A DNA stretch of 60,100 bases, from NCBI GenBank assembly GCA_004193285.1, contig SECP01000052.1:1-60100 (forward strand), in the 5' to 3' direction. Below the pieces are notes generated by a model. The model had not been told where the DNA came from and did no database searches. It worked only from the letters and a program-made list of their open reading frames with translations. This document shows positions 9,677 through 24,867 of this stretch, piece by piece; position 1 is the stretch's first letter, and every line of letters starts with the position of its first letter. A program made the translations under genes and the position numbers. The stretch comes from Myxococcales bacterium (lineage in GTDB: Bacteria > Myxococcota_A > Polyangia > Polyangiales > Polyangiaceae).

Positions 9677-9808
9677 GCGAACCATCCGGCGGAGACGCAC
9701 GCTGGCGTGCGATTCCAGCAGAAGCCGCGCCCCAGGCAACCGGCAGGTCGCCAGGCCGGATCCCGGTTTCGGCGGCTAGCCGCGGGCGCTTCGTGGCAAG
9801 CTCGCGCC

Positions 9809-10732
9809 GTGAGGAAGTATGCGCGCACCGTGGCGGTGCTTGGGACGGCACTGGGCATCGCGGCCTGCGGCGGCAACCCCTTCGGCTCCGGCGACGAGAC
9901 GCCGCCGCCTCCGGAAGCGAGCGCGGGCGATGCCGGTAGCGAAAGCGGCGAAGCGGGCGCAGGCGTCGGCGCCAGCTCGAGCGGCGGCTCGAACGGCGGC
10001 GCAGGCGACGAGAACGGCGGCTCGACGCCACCGACGTCCGGTGGCTCCTCATCTGGCGCCGGCGTCGGCGGCGCCGGGTCCGATTCAGGCGGCAACGACT
10101 CGGGTGAGGGCGGTGAGCCTCCGGTCGTGGTGGAGCCGGTGTTCACCATGTCCAAGCTGGTCGACGACATGGAGGACGGCAACGCCACGCTACTGAGCTC
10201 CAACGGTGATTGGTTCGTCTTCAAAGACAAGACCGCAGGGACGATCGTTCCGCCGAAGGAGATGCCTTTCACGATGAGCGCGCTGGTGCCGGCACGTGGC
10301 GCGAGCACGAAGGGCGCGGCCGTTACCGTCTCCGGCTTCACGGGCTGGGGCGCCGCCTTTGGCTTCGATTTTTCCTACGCGATGGGCGTTCGGCGGCCCA
10401 ACGACTTGGGTCCAGCGCTCGCGGTGCGCTTCTGGGCGAAGGCGAGCAAGGCGACCACGGTTCGGCTGCAGCTACCCAACGCAGATACCGACGCGGTGGG
10501 CGGCAAATGCACCACCACCGGGGAGGAAGCGTGCGGAGCGCACTGGACGAAAGCATTCAAGGTAGAGACGGCTTGGAAGGAGACGACGGTTCAGTTCGCC
10601 GAGCTCGCGCAAGATCTACCCGGTCGCCACGTGCCGACCTTCGACAAGCAGCACGTGTACAGTCTGTTTTTCATCATCGGTCCGAACCAGTCCGTCACCG
10701 TGGAGGTGGACGACGTGGCTCTCGTTCACTAA
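9809..10732 (+). CDS. Spacer-rich lipoprotein with carbohydrate-binding-like domain
   Basis: A 307-residue lipoprotein. The GTG at 9809 gives a signal ending in the lipobox LGIAACGG. The frame extends to 9707, but the Arg/Gln-rich extension would spoil the signal. Residues about 25-110 are a Gly/Ser/Asp/Pro spacer. The globular part starts SKLVDDMEDGNA and runs through AFGFDFSYAMGVRRP, VRFWAKASKATTVRLQL and ends SVTVEVDDVALV. That pattern resembles the galactose-binding, jelly-roll folds (CBM11-like) found repeatedly in myxobacterial lipoproteins. No catalytic residues are recognisable. Its last four bases overlap the stop of the converging DUF1206 gene. A role in binding polysaccharide at the cell surface is inferred, not shown. 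Confidence 0.85.
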   Translation: MRKYARTVAVLGTALGIAACGGNPFGSGDETPPPPEASAGDAGSESGEAGAGVGASSSGGSNGGAGDENGGSTPPTSGGSSSGAGVGGAGSDSGGNDSGEGGEPPVVVEPVFTMSKLVDDMEDGNATLLSSNGDWFVFKDKTAGTIVPPKEMPFTMSALVPARGASTKGAAVTVSGFTGWGAAFGFDFSYAMGVRRPNDLGPALAVRFWAKASKATTVRLQLPNADTDAVGGKCTTTGEEACGAHWTKAFKVETAWKETTVQFAELAQDLPGRHVPTFDKQHVYSLFFIIGPNQSVTVEVDDVALVH

Positions 10733-11574
10733 CGCGCTCGGCCTAAAACGCGGCGGTAGCGCGCTTCGATGAGCTGGTAGACGCCGAACGCTATCAAGCC
10801 GAGCGACACCGCCGCGAAGAGGTACGCCCCCATCGGCATCGCCCGCAATGAGCCGAGCGAGTCGGCGAAGCCTTTGGCTTCGTGCGGATTGGAGCGCACC
10901 GCGGCGACGATGAAGAAGGCGCCCGCGGCCAAGCTCACGCACGCGCGCGCCGCGATCCCGAAGCGGCTTGCCCGCACCGCCCAGCGCCTCGCCCCTGCGC
11001 TGAGCCGAGAAAGGTCCAGCGCTTTGTCCAGCTTGGAGGAGAACGCGCAGTAGAAGTCGTAGGCCGCCCCCACCCCGAAGCCGACTCCGACCGCGCCGAC
11101 CAGCCACGGACCGAGCGGTCGCCAGCCGAGCACCATCGCGGTGACACCGCGGGTTTGTTCGTCGCCATCCGCGCTGCTGCCCGAGCCAAGCACCATCGAG
11201 ATCGCCCAAACCGCCAGGCTTGCGTGCAGCACCGCCATCAGCGCCCACCAAAAGCGCTTGAGCGGTCCGGACTGGCTTCGAGCCTCGCCCTCCGGATCGA
11301 GCGCGGCCCGGCAGACCAGGAAGGCGGCGTAGCCAGCGAGCCCCACCGCGGCCAAGGTCAGGAGCAGCGCCCCGAAGGGCTGGCGGTAAAGCTCCAGCAG
11401 CGCGCCCTTCGTGTCCGTCGTCTCTCCGCCGTAGCCGAACGCGGCCAGGGCCGAAAGCCCGCCCACGATGACGTAAAGCGCACCGCGTGTGGCATAACCG
11501 GCACGCGCTAAGGCCTCGACCCAGCGGCGGTGCTCCACCACGACCTGCCGGGCGTCGGAGAATCGGACGTTCAT
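10729..11574 (-). CDS. DUF1206 family integral membrane protein
   Basis: A 281-residue protein with about six hydrophobic helices arranged as three related hairpins. Each begins with an Arg-rich, Gly/Ala helix: EALARAGYATRGALYVIVGG, then LKRFWWALMAVLHASLAVWA, then RASRFGIAARACVSLAAGAF. The RxGxxARG-like helix starts are the hallmark of DUF1206. The family is widespread in actinobacteria, cyanobacteria and myxobacteria and has no established biochemical function. It lies 39 bases downstream of the orphan DUF1552 gene on the same strand and may be cotranscribed with it. The stop overlaps that of the converging lipoprotein by four bases. Confidence 0.9.
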   Translation of the reverse strand: MNVRFSDARQVVVEHRRWVEALARAGYATRGALYVIVGGLSALAAFGYGGETTDTKGALLELYRQPFGALLLTLAAVGLAGYAAFLVCRAALDPEGEARSQSGPLKRFWWALMAVLHASLAVWAISMVLGSGSSADGDEQTRGVTAMVLGWRPLGPWLVGAVGVGFGVGAAYDFYCAFSSKLDKALDLSRLSAGARRWAVRASRFGIAARACVSLAAGAFFIVAAVRSNPHEAKGFADSLGSLRAMPMGAYLFAAVSLGLIAFGVYQLIEARYRRVLGRAR

Positions 11575-11613
11575 GACACGCGCCTTGCACCGGCAGTGCC
11601 AGCGCGACCCGGC

Positions 11614-13254
11614 TCAAGACCGGCGTAGCGCCGTGAGCTCGCCCGGATCGTGAATCATCGCTGGGTTCACGTCGCCCCCGATGAAATCCTCCGTCCTGTC
11701 GTACTTGCCGAACCTGGTGACCTCGCCCGAGCCTCCGACGAGCGGGAAGCCGTCTTCCCCGGCCTTCACCCCGAGCGCGTTCATCAGCGCGCAGTAGTAC
11801 TTGTTGATGGGCGTGTTGGCGATCGCCGGATCCGTCCCCGTGCTTTGGCTCAGACCGTCAATCTCCTGCGAGGTCGTGGGCGTACAGGCAGACTCGCTGT
11901 TGCCGCGCGACAGATCCGCCGTGCCGTCCCAAACGTTCACGGCGCAGCCAGTCTTGAAGTACCCGCCTGCGCTGCCGACCTGGACGATCGGTAGGTTGTT
12001 CAAATTGTGGGCGGCGCCGTCCGACATCTCCTGGAACCAAATGGCCGCGCTGTTGTCCAAGACCGTGCCCTCTCCTTCGTCGAACCGGCCGAGCTGCTGC
12101 ACCAAGAAGGCGAACTTGCGCGCGTAAAAGTCGTCGATTTTGAGCAGTTTTTCGATCGCCCCGGGAGCGCAGGGGCCGACCATGCCCGCTCCCTCCTGCC
12201 GATTCGAGAGCGCAGCCGTATCCACGTCGATGCCGAGGCCTCGCAGCACGATGTTCGGCGGGTACTTGAGGAGGATGACCGGGTTTGCCTGGCACAGCGC
12301 CGCGAGCGTCGCGATCGAGGACCAGAGGTCGGCGCTCTCCAGGCCGGTGCCGGAGATCGGCATCGTCAAACGGTCCCACGCCGGGTCCGCCCGCGTCGCC
12401 GCCTCGAGGGTCGCTTCCGTGAGGCCGAGCGAAGGCGCGAGCTGGGTCGTGCACTGCTCGTAGGAAACGCCCTGCCCGGTCTGGTGCAGCAGCTCCTTCC
12501 AATCCCCGAGCTTGCGTCGGTCCGCCTCGCTCATGTCTTTGCGCGCTAGGGTGGCGAGGTCGTCCTGCACGACGTCCAGAATGCTCTTGCCGCGAGCGAC
12601 GGCGTAGCTGTCTGGCGTGAGGGGCGCACCGGTAAACAGGCCCGTGATGGCGGCGAGCGCTTCTCGAGCCGTGGCATGGCCGGGAAAGAGCCTCTCGGAA
12701 GCCGAATACGAGACCGCTGACTGCTGCTGCTCCTTGAAACCGCCCACGTTCATGACCATTGATTCGGCGGTGAGGCTCAGCTGCTGCGCGATGACGTGGT
12801 CGAGCGAAGGGCCGACGGGCATGGCCCGGAACTTCGAGTCCCCGAAGCTGAACGGGTCGTTGCTATTGGGCGTGACCGGCTGGCACGTGAAGTACGAGCC
12901 GACGACCTGCGTGTGCGGGTCGTTGCCTTGGCCGCGCACCATCGCTGCCGTCCACTCGTTCATCGCGCGGATGCCGCGCGGGAGCAGCAGCTTGTCCGCG
13001 AACGGCGCCAGGTGCTTGAGCGTGGTCGGTAGCAGGTCCTCCGCGCTCAACGGCCCGTGCGACTTTGCGGGGAAGAACCGCGTCGTGATGCAGCCGTAGT
13101 GCGTGAACATCAGGATCAAGCGCTTCGGCGGCGCGGCGGGCAGCGCGCCGTCCGCTTTGGCTTGGCGCTCTGCGAGCGAGCCGAGAAAGGGCGCCGCCAC
13201 GCATGCCCCGCCCAAGCCTCGCAAAAATACGCGTCGGTTCAGCCGCTTTTTCAT
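11614..13254 (-). CDS. DUF1552 protein, Tat-exported (orphan copy)
   Basis: A 546-residue DUF1552 protein. The ATG at 13254 gives a twin-arginine signal, RRVFLRGLGGACVAAPFLGS. The mature part carries family blocks: RLILMFTHYGCITTRFFP, LLLPRGIRAMNEWTA, QGNDPHTQVVGSYFTCQPVTP, VGPSLDHVIAQQL, and near the C-terminus NSAAIWFQEMSDGAAHNLNNLP. DUF1552 is distantly related to the sulfatase/phosphatase-like DUF1501 group, and the MSDGxxHN motif looks like a metal site. Unlike the two other copies in this window it has no DUF1592 partner next to it; its downstream neighbour is DUF1206. It is most similar in sequence to the copy at 32321. The function is unknown; export folded through Tat implies a cofactor or metal. 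Confidence 0.92.
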   Translation of the reverse strand: MKKRLNRRVFLRGLGGACVAAPFLGSLAERQAKADGALPAAPPKRLILMFTHYGCITTRFFPAKSHGPLSAEDLLPTTLKHLAPFADKLLLPRGIRAMNEWTAAMVRGQGNDPHTQVVGSYFTCQPVTPNSNDPFSFGDSKFRAMPVGPSLDHVIAQQLSLTAESMVMNVGGFKEQQQSAVSYSASERLFPGHATAREALAAITGLFTGAPLTPDSYAVARGKSILDVVQDDLATLARKDMSEADRRKLGDWKELLHQTGQGVSYEQCTTQLAPSLGLTEATLEAATRADPAWDRLTMPISGTGLESADLWSSIATLAALCQANPVILLKYPPNIVLRGLGIDVDTAALSNRQEGAGMVGPCAPGAIEKLLKIDDFYARKFAFLVQQLGRFDEGEGTVLDNSAAIWFQEMSDGAAHNLNNLPIVQVGSAGGYFKTGCAVNVWDGTADLSRGNSESACTPTTSQEIDGLSQSTGTDPAIANTPINKYYCALMNALGVKAGEDGFPLVGGSGEVTRFGKYDRTEDFIGGDVNPAMIHDPGELTALRRS

Positions 13255-13391
13255 CTCTATCCCGCCTCCAGCAGACGAGCCCAAACCGGACGATGGCGCG
13301 CTGCGGAGGCGGCGGGCAGACGAGGAGTTTCACGCTCCCGCTCAGGATGATTGCGACGAAACGGAAACTTGCGTCGCGGGCGCGGAGCCTC

Positions 13392-13991
13392 CTAGGGAGA
13401 GCACTGCCAGTTGCCGCCGGAGCAGCGACAAGCGCGCTTGGGTGGCGGGGCTACCTTGCCGGTGGTGCCTGCAGTTCCGTCCGGAGGCGGGGCCGCGCCG
13501 CCGCCGCTGGGGCATGAGGGGTCGGCCTTCGTGCAGAGGCCCGGGGACGACGGTGAGTAGCAGAGACAGCCGGTGCTCAAGTCGTACTCGCACAGCGCGT
13601 CGCTCTGATCGGCCGTGCACGCGCCGGTCGGCGCCTTGGGCGGGCACCGCGGATCGACGGACATGGTGCCGCCGCCTCCGCCGCTGCCCGCACTCCCACC
13701 CGTACCGCTGCTGCCGGCGGTGCTGACGCTACCGCCGGCGCTGGTACCGCCCGTGCCTGCGCTGGCCGCCGTGCCTGTGCTGCCACCGGTGCCAACGCTG
13801 CCGCCCGCGCTGCTACCGGACGCGCTCGTGCTGCCACCGCCGCCCGCGCCCTGACCCGCCGCGCCGCCGCCCGTCGAGGAACCGGCAGCGGACGCCGAGC
13901 CGCCGCTAGAACCAGGGTTCGAGTCGTCCGTGCTGCCGCCGCAAGCGACGACCCACAGTGCGACTAGCGCGTAACTCACGTATCTGGTCAT
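13392..13991 (-). CDS. Cys-rich lipoprotein with low-complexity spacer
   Basis: A 199-residue lipoprotein. The ATG at 13991 gives MTRYVSYALVALWVVACGGS with lipobox VVAC. Residues about 20-110 are almost only Gly, Ser, Thr and Ala, encoded by highly repetitive GC-rich DNA. The C-terminal 85 residues are Cys-rich, with spaced cysteines in DPRCPPKAPTGACTADQ, ALCEYD, GCLCYSP and the terminal CRCSGGNWQCSP. The CEY..CxC..GxWxC ending occurs in many myxobacterial surface lipoproteins and probably forms a small disulfide-bonded domain. No enzymatic motif. It lies upstream of the orphan DUF1552 gene on the same strand with a 137-base gap, so cotranscription is uncertain. Confidence 0.82.
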   Translation of the reverse strand: MTRYVSYALVALWVVACGGSTDDSNPGSSGGSASAAGSSTGGGAAGQGAGGGGSTSASGSSAGGSVGTGGSTGTAASAGTGGTSAGGSVSTAGSSGTGGSAGSGGGGGTMSVDPRCPPKAPTGACTADQSDALCEYDLSTGCLCYSPSSPGLCTKADPSCPSGGGAAPPPDGTAGTTGKVAPPPKRACRCSGGNWQCSP

Positions 13992-14115
13992 GGGCACTCC
14001 AACGTAGGCGCGCCGTCCCCAGGGCCCGGCGAATTTCACGAGCCCACAATGTACCAAGTTTGAGCGCGCCGGCCCAGCTCGCGCGGCTCGAGCCCCGACT
14101 GAAGGGTAAGGCAGC

Positions 14116-14652
14116 TCACTTTGCTGTGGGCTCACGCCTCCCCAGCTCGGCCGCCTCCGCCAGGCTGATGCCGGCCACGAGCGGGTCGGCGTGGCGGTGG
14201 ACCAGGTGCCAGTCCCTACCGTCGCGACGGTACACGAGCGTGACCCTCAGCGCCCAGGGCTGGCGCGGCAGCCCACCCACCTCGGCGGTCGTGCGTTCGA
14301 TGAGCGCGAGCACCACGAGGTCTGTCGAGCCATAAGCGTGCACGAGCTCCTGCTCGAGGGTGCCGTTCTTGAAGAAGCGACCGAGGCGCTGCATGCCCTC
14401 CGGCGTGGGAGCGCCGCGGCTCGGCTCCCCGCCGAAGGGCGACATGAGCGTGAAGTCCTGGGCAAGCGTGAGGAGCGCTTGGTAGCGCTCGATATCGCCT
14501 TGCATGAGAGCCGCGTTGGACTGCCTGGAGCGCTCGATGAGCAACGGGACCGCGTCCGCCGGGGGCGCTGCGGGGCGAGTGCACGCGAGGGTGAAGCCGG
14601 CGAAGCCAATACCGTTCTGGAGGAGCTTGGAAAACGAGGTGGGGATGTTCAT
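14116..14652 (-). CDS. NTF2/SnoaL-like (DUF4440-type) protein
   Basis: A 178-residue protein with an N-terminal hydrophobic segment (GIGFAGFTLAC) that may be a signal or weak lipobox, then a cone-shaped NTF2-like fold: IERSRQSNAALMQGDIERYQALLTLAQDFTLMSPFGG, DLVVLALIERTTAEV, ALRVTLVYRRDGRDWHLVHRHADPLV. The last pattern, ending WxLVHRHAD, is typical of the DUF4440/SnoaL_3 group, which includes ligand-binding and enzymatic members. The ATG at 14652 is chosen because it yields the hydrophobic start; longer frames read back to 14754. It lies 70 bases downstream of the LysR gene on the same strand, so it may be in that transcription unit. Function unknown. Confidence 0.8.
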   Translation of the reverse strand: MNIPTSFSKLLQNGIGFAGFTLACTRPAAPPADAVPLLIERSRQSNAALMQGDIERYQALLTLAQDFTLMSPFGGEPSRGAPTPEGMQRLGRFFKNGTLEQELVHAYGSTDLVVLALIERTTAEVGGLPRQPWALRVTLVYRRDGRDWHLVHRHADPLVAGISLAEAAELGRREPTAK

Positions 14653-14722
14653 CGCCCGCAGAGCATGGTTGCGAACCTGTACTGCACCAAGTGATACGAA
14701 TTCACGAACATGCTGAAGCAAA

Positions 14723-15658
14723 CTAACGACGCGGAGGGCGCCGCTTCGTCGCACACGCGGCCACGAGTCGGAACAGCCACGCTACGCCCGCGTCCGCCAT
14801 GGCGGCTCGAGTGGTGACGACGCTGAGGGAAGAGCGGGTGAGCGGCGCGAGCGGAGCTGGCGGCTGTACCAATTCGACGCCGAGGCGGCGCGCTTGCGGC
14901 GCGGCAAAGCGCGGGACCGCCGCGACGAGATCCGTCTCCGCGACGAGGGCGAGCGCGAGTAGAAAATGAGGGACGGTCGCGGCAACGCGCCGGCGAAGGC
15001 CCAGCTTCTCCAGCGCCATGTCCACGTTGCCGTGAGGGTCCCCCGCCTCGGAGACGAGCACGTGCGAGCAGGCGCAGTACCGCGCCAGAGTGAGGCGCGA
15101 CCGGAGCGGATGCCCCACCCGCATGGCGATGGCGAACTCCTCCTCGTAAAGCCGTGTGGCATGAAAGCGCGGTGGAAACTCGTCCAGCGGCTCGATGACG
15201 AGGTCGGCGTGGCGCGCGTCCAAGGCGGCCAAAGCTTGCTGCGGGAGGATGTTCTGCACGTTCAGATCGATGTGCGGCCCCTGCTCGGCGAGCGCGGCCA
15301 CGAGCGGCGGCAGCAGGCTCGTGAACACCGCGTCCGGCGCCCCCAGCGTGAACCGACGCGTGGAGCGACCCGCGTCGAACCCTTCCGCGTTCGCGAGCAC
15401 GCCGCGCACGCGCTGCAGCACGTCCTCGATGGGCCCGGTCAGCTCGATTGCCCTTTGAGTCGGGACGACGCCCTTGGGTTGCTTCAAAAAGAGCGGGTCG
15501 TGCAGCAACCGCCGCAGCCTCGCGAGGCCATGGCTGATCGCAGAAGGAGAGAGATGCAGGCTCTTCGCGGCTCGGCCCACGTGGCGCTCACGTTGCACCG
15601 CCTCGAAGACCACGAGCAGGTTGAGGTCCACCCCGGCAAGATCAAGCTGCTTCAGCAT
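14723..15658 (-). CDS. LysR-family transcriptional regulator
   Basis: A 311-residue LysR regulator. The winged helix-turn-helix is residues about 8-68: DLNLLVVFEAVQRERHVGRA, then LHLSPSAISHGLARLRRLL with LFLKQPKGVVPT after it, typical of the NodD/SyrM-like branch. The rest is the two-lobed periplasmic-binding-protein-like effector domain. It is divergent from the OmpA gene across 148 bases. LysR proteins often regulate a divergent neighbour, but the OmpA operon is not a usual target; the downstream NTF2-like gene may be coexpressed. Effector unknown. Confidence 0.92.
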   Translation of the reverse strand: MLKQLDLAGVDLNLLVVFEAVQRERHVGRAAKSLHLSPSAISHGLARLRRLLHDPLFLKQPKGVVPTQRAIELTGPIEDVLQRVRGVLANAEGFDAGRSTRRFTLGAPDAVFTSLLPPLVAALAEQGPHIDLNVQNILPQQALAALDARHADLVIEPLDEFPPRFHATRLYEEEFAIAMRVGHPLRSRLTLARYCACSHVLVSEAGDPHGNVDMALEKLGLRRRVAATVPHFLLALALVAETDLVAAVPRFAAPQARRLGVELVQPPAPLAPLTRSSLSVVTTRAAMADAGVAWLFRLVAACATKRRPPRR

Positions 15659-15725
15659 GATCGCGAATGTATGCCACCTGATTCAGTAGCGTCAGGGCCG
15701 GTAGGCGAGCCTGTCTAGATCCGGC

Positions 15726-15783
15726 CTGGTGTCCCGAATGAGACGAGTGGGACAATGAGCAGGTGTCCGGGGTTAAATTTCTG
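15726..15783. other. Possible mobile-element remnant with TGTCCC inverted repeat
   Basis: Between LysR and OmpA, TGTCCC (15730-15735) faces GGGACA (15749-15754), and GGTGTCC recurs at about 15762-15768, followed by an AT-rich GGTTAAATTT stretch that stands out in this GC-rich sequence. The GTGTCC-GGGGTTAAATTT arrangement reminds me of sequences flanking IS200-like/REP-associated transposases, but no transposase is present and I cannot confirm the match. It could equally be a regulator-binding site or the promoter region of the OmpA operon. Confidence 0.3.
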
Positions 15784-15806
15784 GTGGGTGACCGTAGGTC
15801 GACGTC

Positions 15807-17632
15807 ATGCACCCAGGGATAGCGGCGTGCCGTTGGGCACGAACGTCCGCGCTTGCGGCTTGTTTGTGCGCCTTTTCTTACGCTTCTGACGCTGCCGCGC
15901 AGAGTAGGGAAGCGTTTGCGCTCGACCAGTTCCACCCCGCGCCCGCTGGAGATCGCTTCTTTGGCACCCAGGGCGGAGACCCTGGTGGCCACTTGAGCCC
16001 TCGTCTGTTGCTGCTCGGTGAGTACGCCTACCGCCCACTGGTGCTGTACGAGAACGACGGGGAAGACCGGGTCGGAAACGTGGTCTCCGACCAACTCTTC
16101 CTCCACCTCGGAGCGAGCATCGCCTTGTGGGAGCGGCTCTCCCTCTCCGTCAACTTGCCGCTGGCGCTGGTCAACGAAGGCTCTTCACCGGCGTCCGGCG
16201 CGCAGGCGTTCGCCTCGCCGAGCGGCGCGGCCCTGGGCGATTTACGGCTGGGAGCTCGAGTGCGCTTCTTGGGCGAGCCGGACAGCGCCTTTCAGCTCGG
16301 CCTCGCGGGCTACGTGTGGCTTCCGACCGGCGACCAAGACAGCTTCGCCGGGGACGGCAGCGTGCGGGCTCTGCCGGCGCTGGTCGCCAACGGCGAAATC
16401 GGCAGCTTCGTTTATGCGGCCAACGCGGGCGTCACCCTGCGCGGGGAGCGTCGCTTCGCTGCCACCACCGTAGGCACCCAGATTCAGTTCGGCGCGGCCG
16501 CAGGGCTGCTGGCGCTGGACAAGAAGCTTCAAATTGGGCCCGAGCTGTACGGCACCACGACCACGGAGAGCGCCTTCGAGCGCGACACCACGAACTTGGA
16601 GGCCATCCTCGGCTTGAAGTACCGCGCGGGGCCGATCGTCTTCGGCGCCGCGGCGGGGCCCGGCATCACCCGCGGCCTCGGTACTCCGACGCTGCGCGCG
16701 ATTTTGAGCGTGGCCTACGTGCCGTTGCCGGAAGTGGAGCGCGCGCCGAGCGATCGCGATCGTGACGGTATCCTGGACGAACAAGACGTTTGCCCGGATC
16801 GCTTCGGCATTCCGAGCACCAACCCCAATTTCAACGGCTGCCCCGACACCGATAAAGACGGAGTCTTCGACGACGAAGACGCGTGCAACGAAGTGCCCGG
16901 CAAGCGTAGCGAAGATCCGAAGAAGAACGGCTGCCCCGAGGAGAAGGACCGCGACAAGGACGGCATCCTCGATGACGACGACGCGTGCCCGGACGAGCCC
17001 GGGGTCGCGTCCGAAGATCCGAGGAAGAACGGCTGCCCGTCGGACCGCGACGGTGACGGCATCCTGGATAAGGACGACGCCTGCCCGGACCTCAAGGGTA
17101 AAGCCGACCCCGATCCCGAGAAGAACGGCTGCCCCGGCGACACGGACGGAGACGGCATCCGTGACGACCAAGATGCGTGCCCGCGCGAGAAGGGCAAGCG
17201 CGACCCGGACCCGGAGAAGAACGGCTGCCCGTCGCTGGTGCGCGTCACCGGCACCGAGATCGTGATCTTGCAGCAGGTGCAGTTCAAGACCGCGAGCGAC
17301 GTCATCTTGCCGTCGAGCGACGACTTGCTGCAGCAGGTCGCATCGGTCCTGAAGGAGCACCCGGAGCTCAGCAAGGTGGAGATTCAGGGTCACACCGACA
17401 ACCGCGGCAACGCCGGCTACAACCAGAATCTTTCCCAGCGGCGAGCGGCGAGCGTGGTCAAGTGGCTCACGAACCGGGGCGGCGTGGAAGCCTCGCGCCT
17501 CACGCCCAAGGGCTACGGAAAAGACGACCCCATCGACACGAACGACACCGAAGAGGGGCGGCAGAAAAACCGCCGGGTGCAGTTCCGAATTCTGACGACC
17601 GATAAAGCGACGAACGTGAAGGACGGTGCCCC

Positions 17633-17636
<4 letters not shown>
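15807..17636 (+). CDS. OmpA-family outer membrane protein with TSP type 3 repeats
   Basis: A 609-residue protein. N-terminal signal peptide ends near SDAAAQS. Residues about 35-305 are a beta-barrel-like region with alternating hydrophobic strands (LLLLGEYAYRPLVL, FQLGLAGYVWLPTGDQ, ILSVAYVPLP). Residues about 312-475 hold five thrombospondin type 3 units of the form DRDGDGILDxDDACP...KNGCP, which bind calcium. Residues about 478-600 are an OmpA peptidoglycan-binding domain, with VEIQGHTDNRGN and LSQRRAASVVKWL. This barrel-TSP3-OmpA order is common in Myxococcota. It anchors the outer membrane to the wall with a calcium-stiffened stalk. Its TGA overlaps the ATG of the giant surface protein (17633-17636), so the two are made together. 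Confidence 0.94.
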
Positions 17637-24025
<6,389 letters not shown>

Positions 24026-24033
24026 CCCAACAC

Positions 24034-24063
24034 CGGCAGCCTCCTGACTCAAGGGGGCTGCCG
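24034..24063 (+). terminator. Hairpin downstream of the giant surface protein gene
   Basis: CGGCAGCC (24034-24041) pairs perfectly with GGCTGCCG (24056-24063) across a 14-base loop, nine bases after the stop at 24025. There is no T tract, so it is at best a weak intrinsic terminator or an mRNA-stabilising stem. Its 3' arm is also the start of the dispersed repeat described for 24054-24127. Confidence 0.5.
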
Positions 24064-24127
24064 CACCGCCGCCAACCTTGCACAAGGGTGTCGTGGCGGC
24101 CCTCGGTACCGCCGCTCGTCAGCAGCC
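24054..24127 (+). repeat. Dispersed 74-bp intergenic repeat, copy A
   Basis: This 74-base segment matches the reverse complement of 39945-40018 at 67 of 74 positions without gaps. It contains the near-palindrome CCTTGCACAAGG (24076-24087) and short terminal inverted repeats (GGCTGC near the left end, GCAGCC at the right end). It fills most of the convergent spacer between the giant surface protein (ends 24025) and the GST gene (ends 24134). No coding potential is apparent. It looks like a REP/MITE-like or structured intergenic element. Confidence 0.85.
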
Positions 24128-24133
24128 TGGCGG

Positions 24134-24748
24134 CTACGTAACGCTCAGCGCCGCGGTCGCTCGTTGCCAGGAAGGCAGCGCTTCCAAGCGATCGATCCAG
24201 GCCGTCACGGCGGGGAACTGATCGAGCGCGATGCCGGCGGGCTTGCGGAAGGTGAAGGTGCTGCCGAGCGCGAAGTCCGCGATCGAGAGCTCCTCCACGA
24301 CCCACGGGCGCGACGCCAAGCGCGGCTCGAGCACCGCCAGGAAGCGGAGCGCTTCTTGATGGCTCGCCGCGGCCGCGGCTTCGTCCGGCGTGCCCATGCC
24401 GAAGCGAGCCTTGAAGAAGCGCTCGAGGGCGACCTTCTGCATGGCAGGTCCGAGATGAACGGCCTGCCAGAGCGACCATTGGTCGACCAGCGCTTGACGT
24501 GGGGCTTGGGGGTACATCCCTCGCTCGGGGTGTAGGCGTGCCAGGTAGGCGTTGATCGCGCGGGACTCCCACAGGACGAAGTCGCCATCCACGAGGACCG
24601 GCACTTTACCGTTCGGGTTGAGCGCCAGGAGCTCCGGGCTCTTGGAGCGCAGGTCCACATCGACAATTTCGAGGTCGATGCCCAGCTCGAAAGCGACCGC
24701 GCGGACGCGCACACAGTTCGGGGAAAAATCGGAGTTGTAGAGTTTCAT
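24134..24748 (-). CDS. Glutathione S-transferase family protein
   Basis: A 204-residue two-domain GST. The N-terminal thioredoxin-fold domain (1-80) has MKLYNSDFSPNCVRVR, the cis-Pro motif GKVPVLVDGD and the glutathione-contacting WESRAINAYL. The C-terminal helical domain contains the folding motif near LSIADFALGSTF. ATG 24748 is preferred, giving the usual GST N-terminus, over an upstream start at 24805. The likely role is conjugation or peroxide reduction using glutathione; the substrate is unknown. It is divergent from the DUF4336 gene over 119 bases and converges on the giant surface protein across repeat copy A. Confidence 0.93.
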   Translation of the reverse strand: MKLYNSDFSPNCVRVRAVAFELGIDLEIVDVDLRSKSPELLALNPNGKVPVLVDGDFVLWESRAINAYLARLHPERGMYPQAPRQALVDQWSLWQAVHLGPAMQKVALERFFKARFGMGTPDEAAAAASHQEALRFLAVLEPRLASRPWVVEELSIADFALGSTFTFRKPAGIALDQFPAVTAWIDRLEALPSWQRATAALSVT

Positions 24749-24867
24749 CTTTGGCCTTGGTCGCTGCCGCTTAAAACAGCGCTGATCGGTGGAGCCGGCT
24801 ATCACCGAGCATCTTTGCCTCGCTTCTCGGGCTCCAAATCGGGCCGGCGTCCCGGTAATCTCCGCTC

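Noticed and set aside
10938..11189. Additional small gene inside the DUF1206 region
   Set aside because: It is an out-of-frame shadow; the DUF1206 membrane helices explain the sequence.
24064..24133. Small RNA gene in the spacer after the giant protein
   Set aside because: The conserved segment is shared with 39945-40018 and is better described as a dispersed repeat; no promoter or T-tract terminator is visible to support a standalone RNA.
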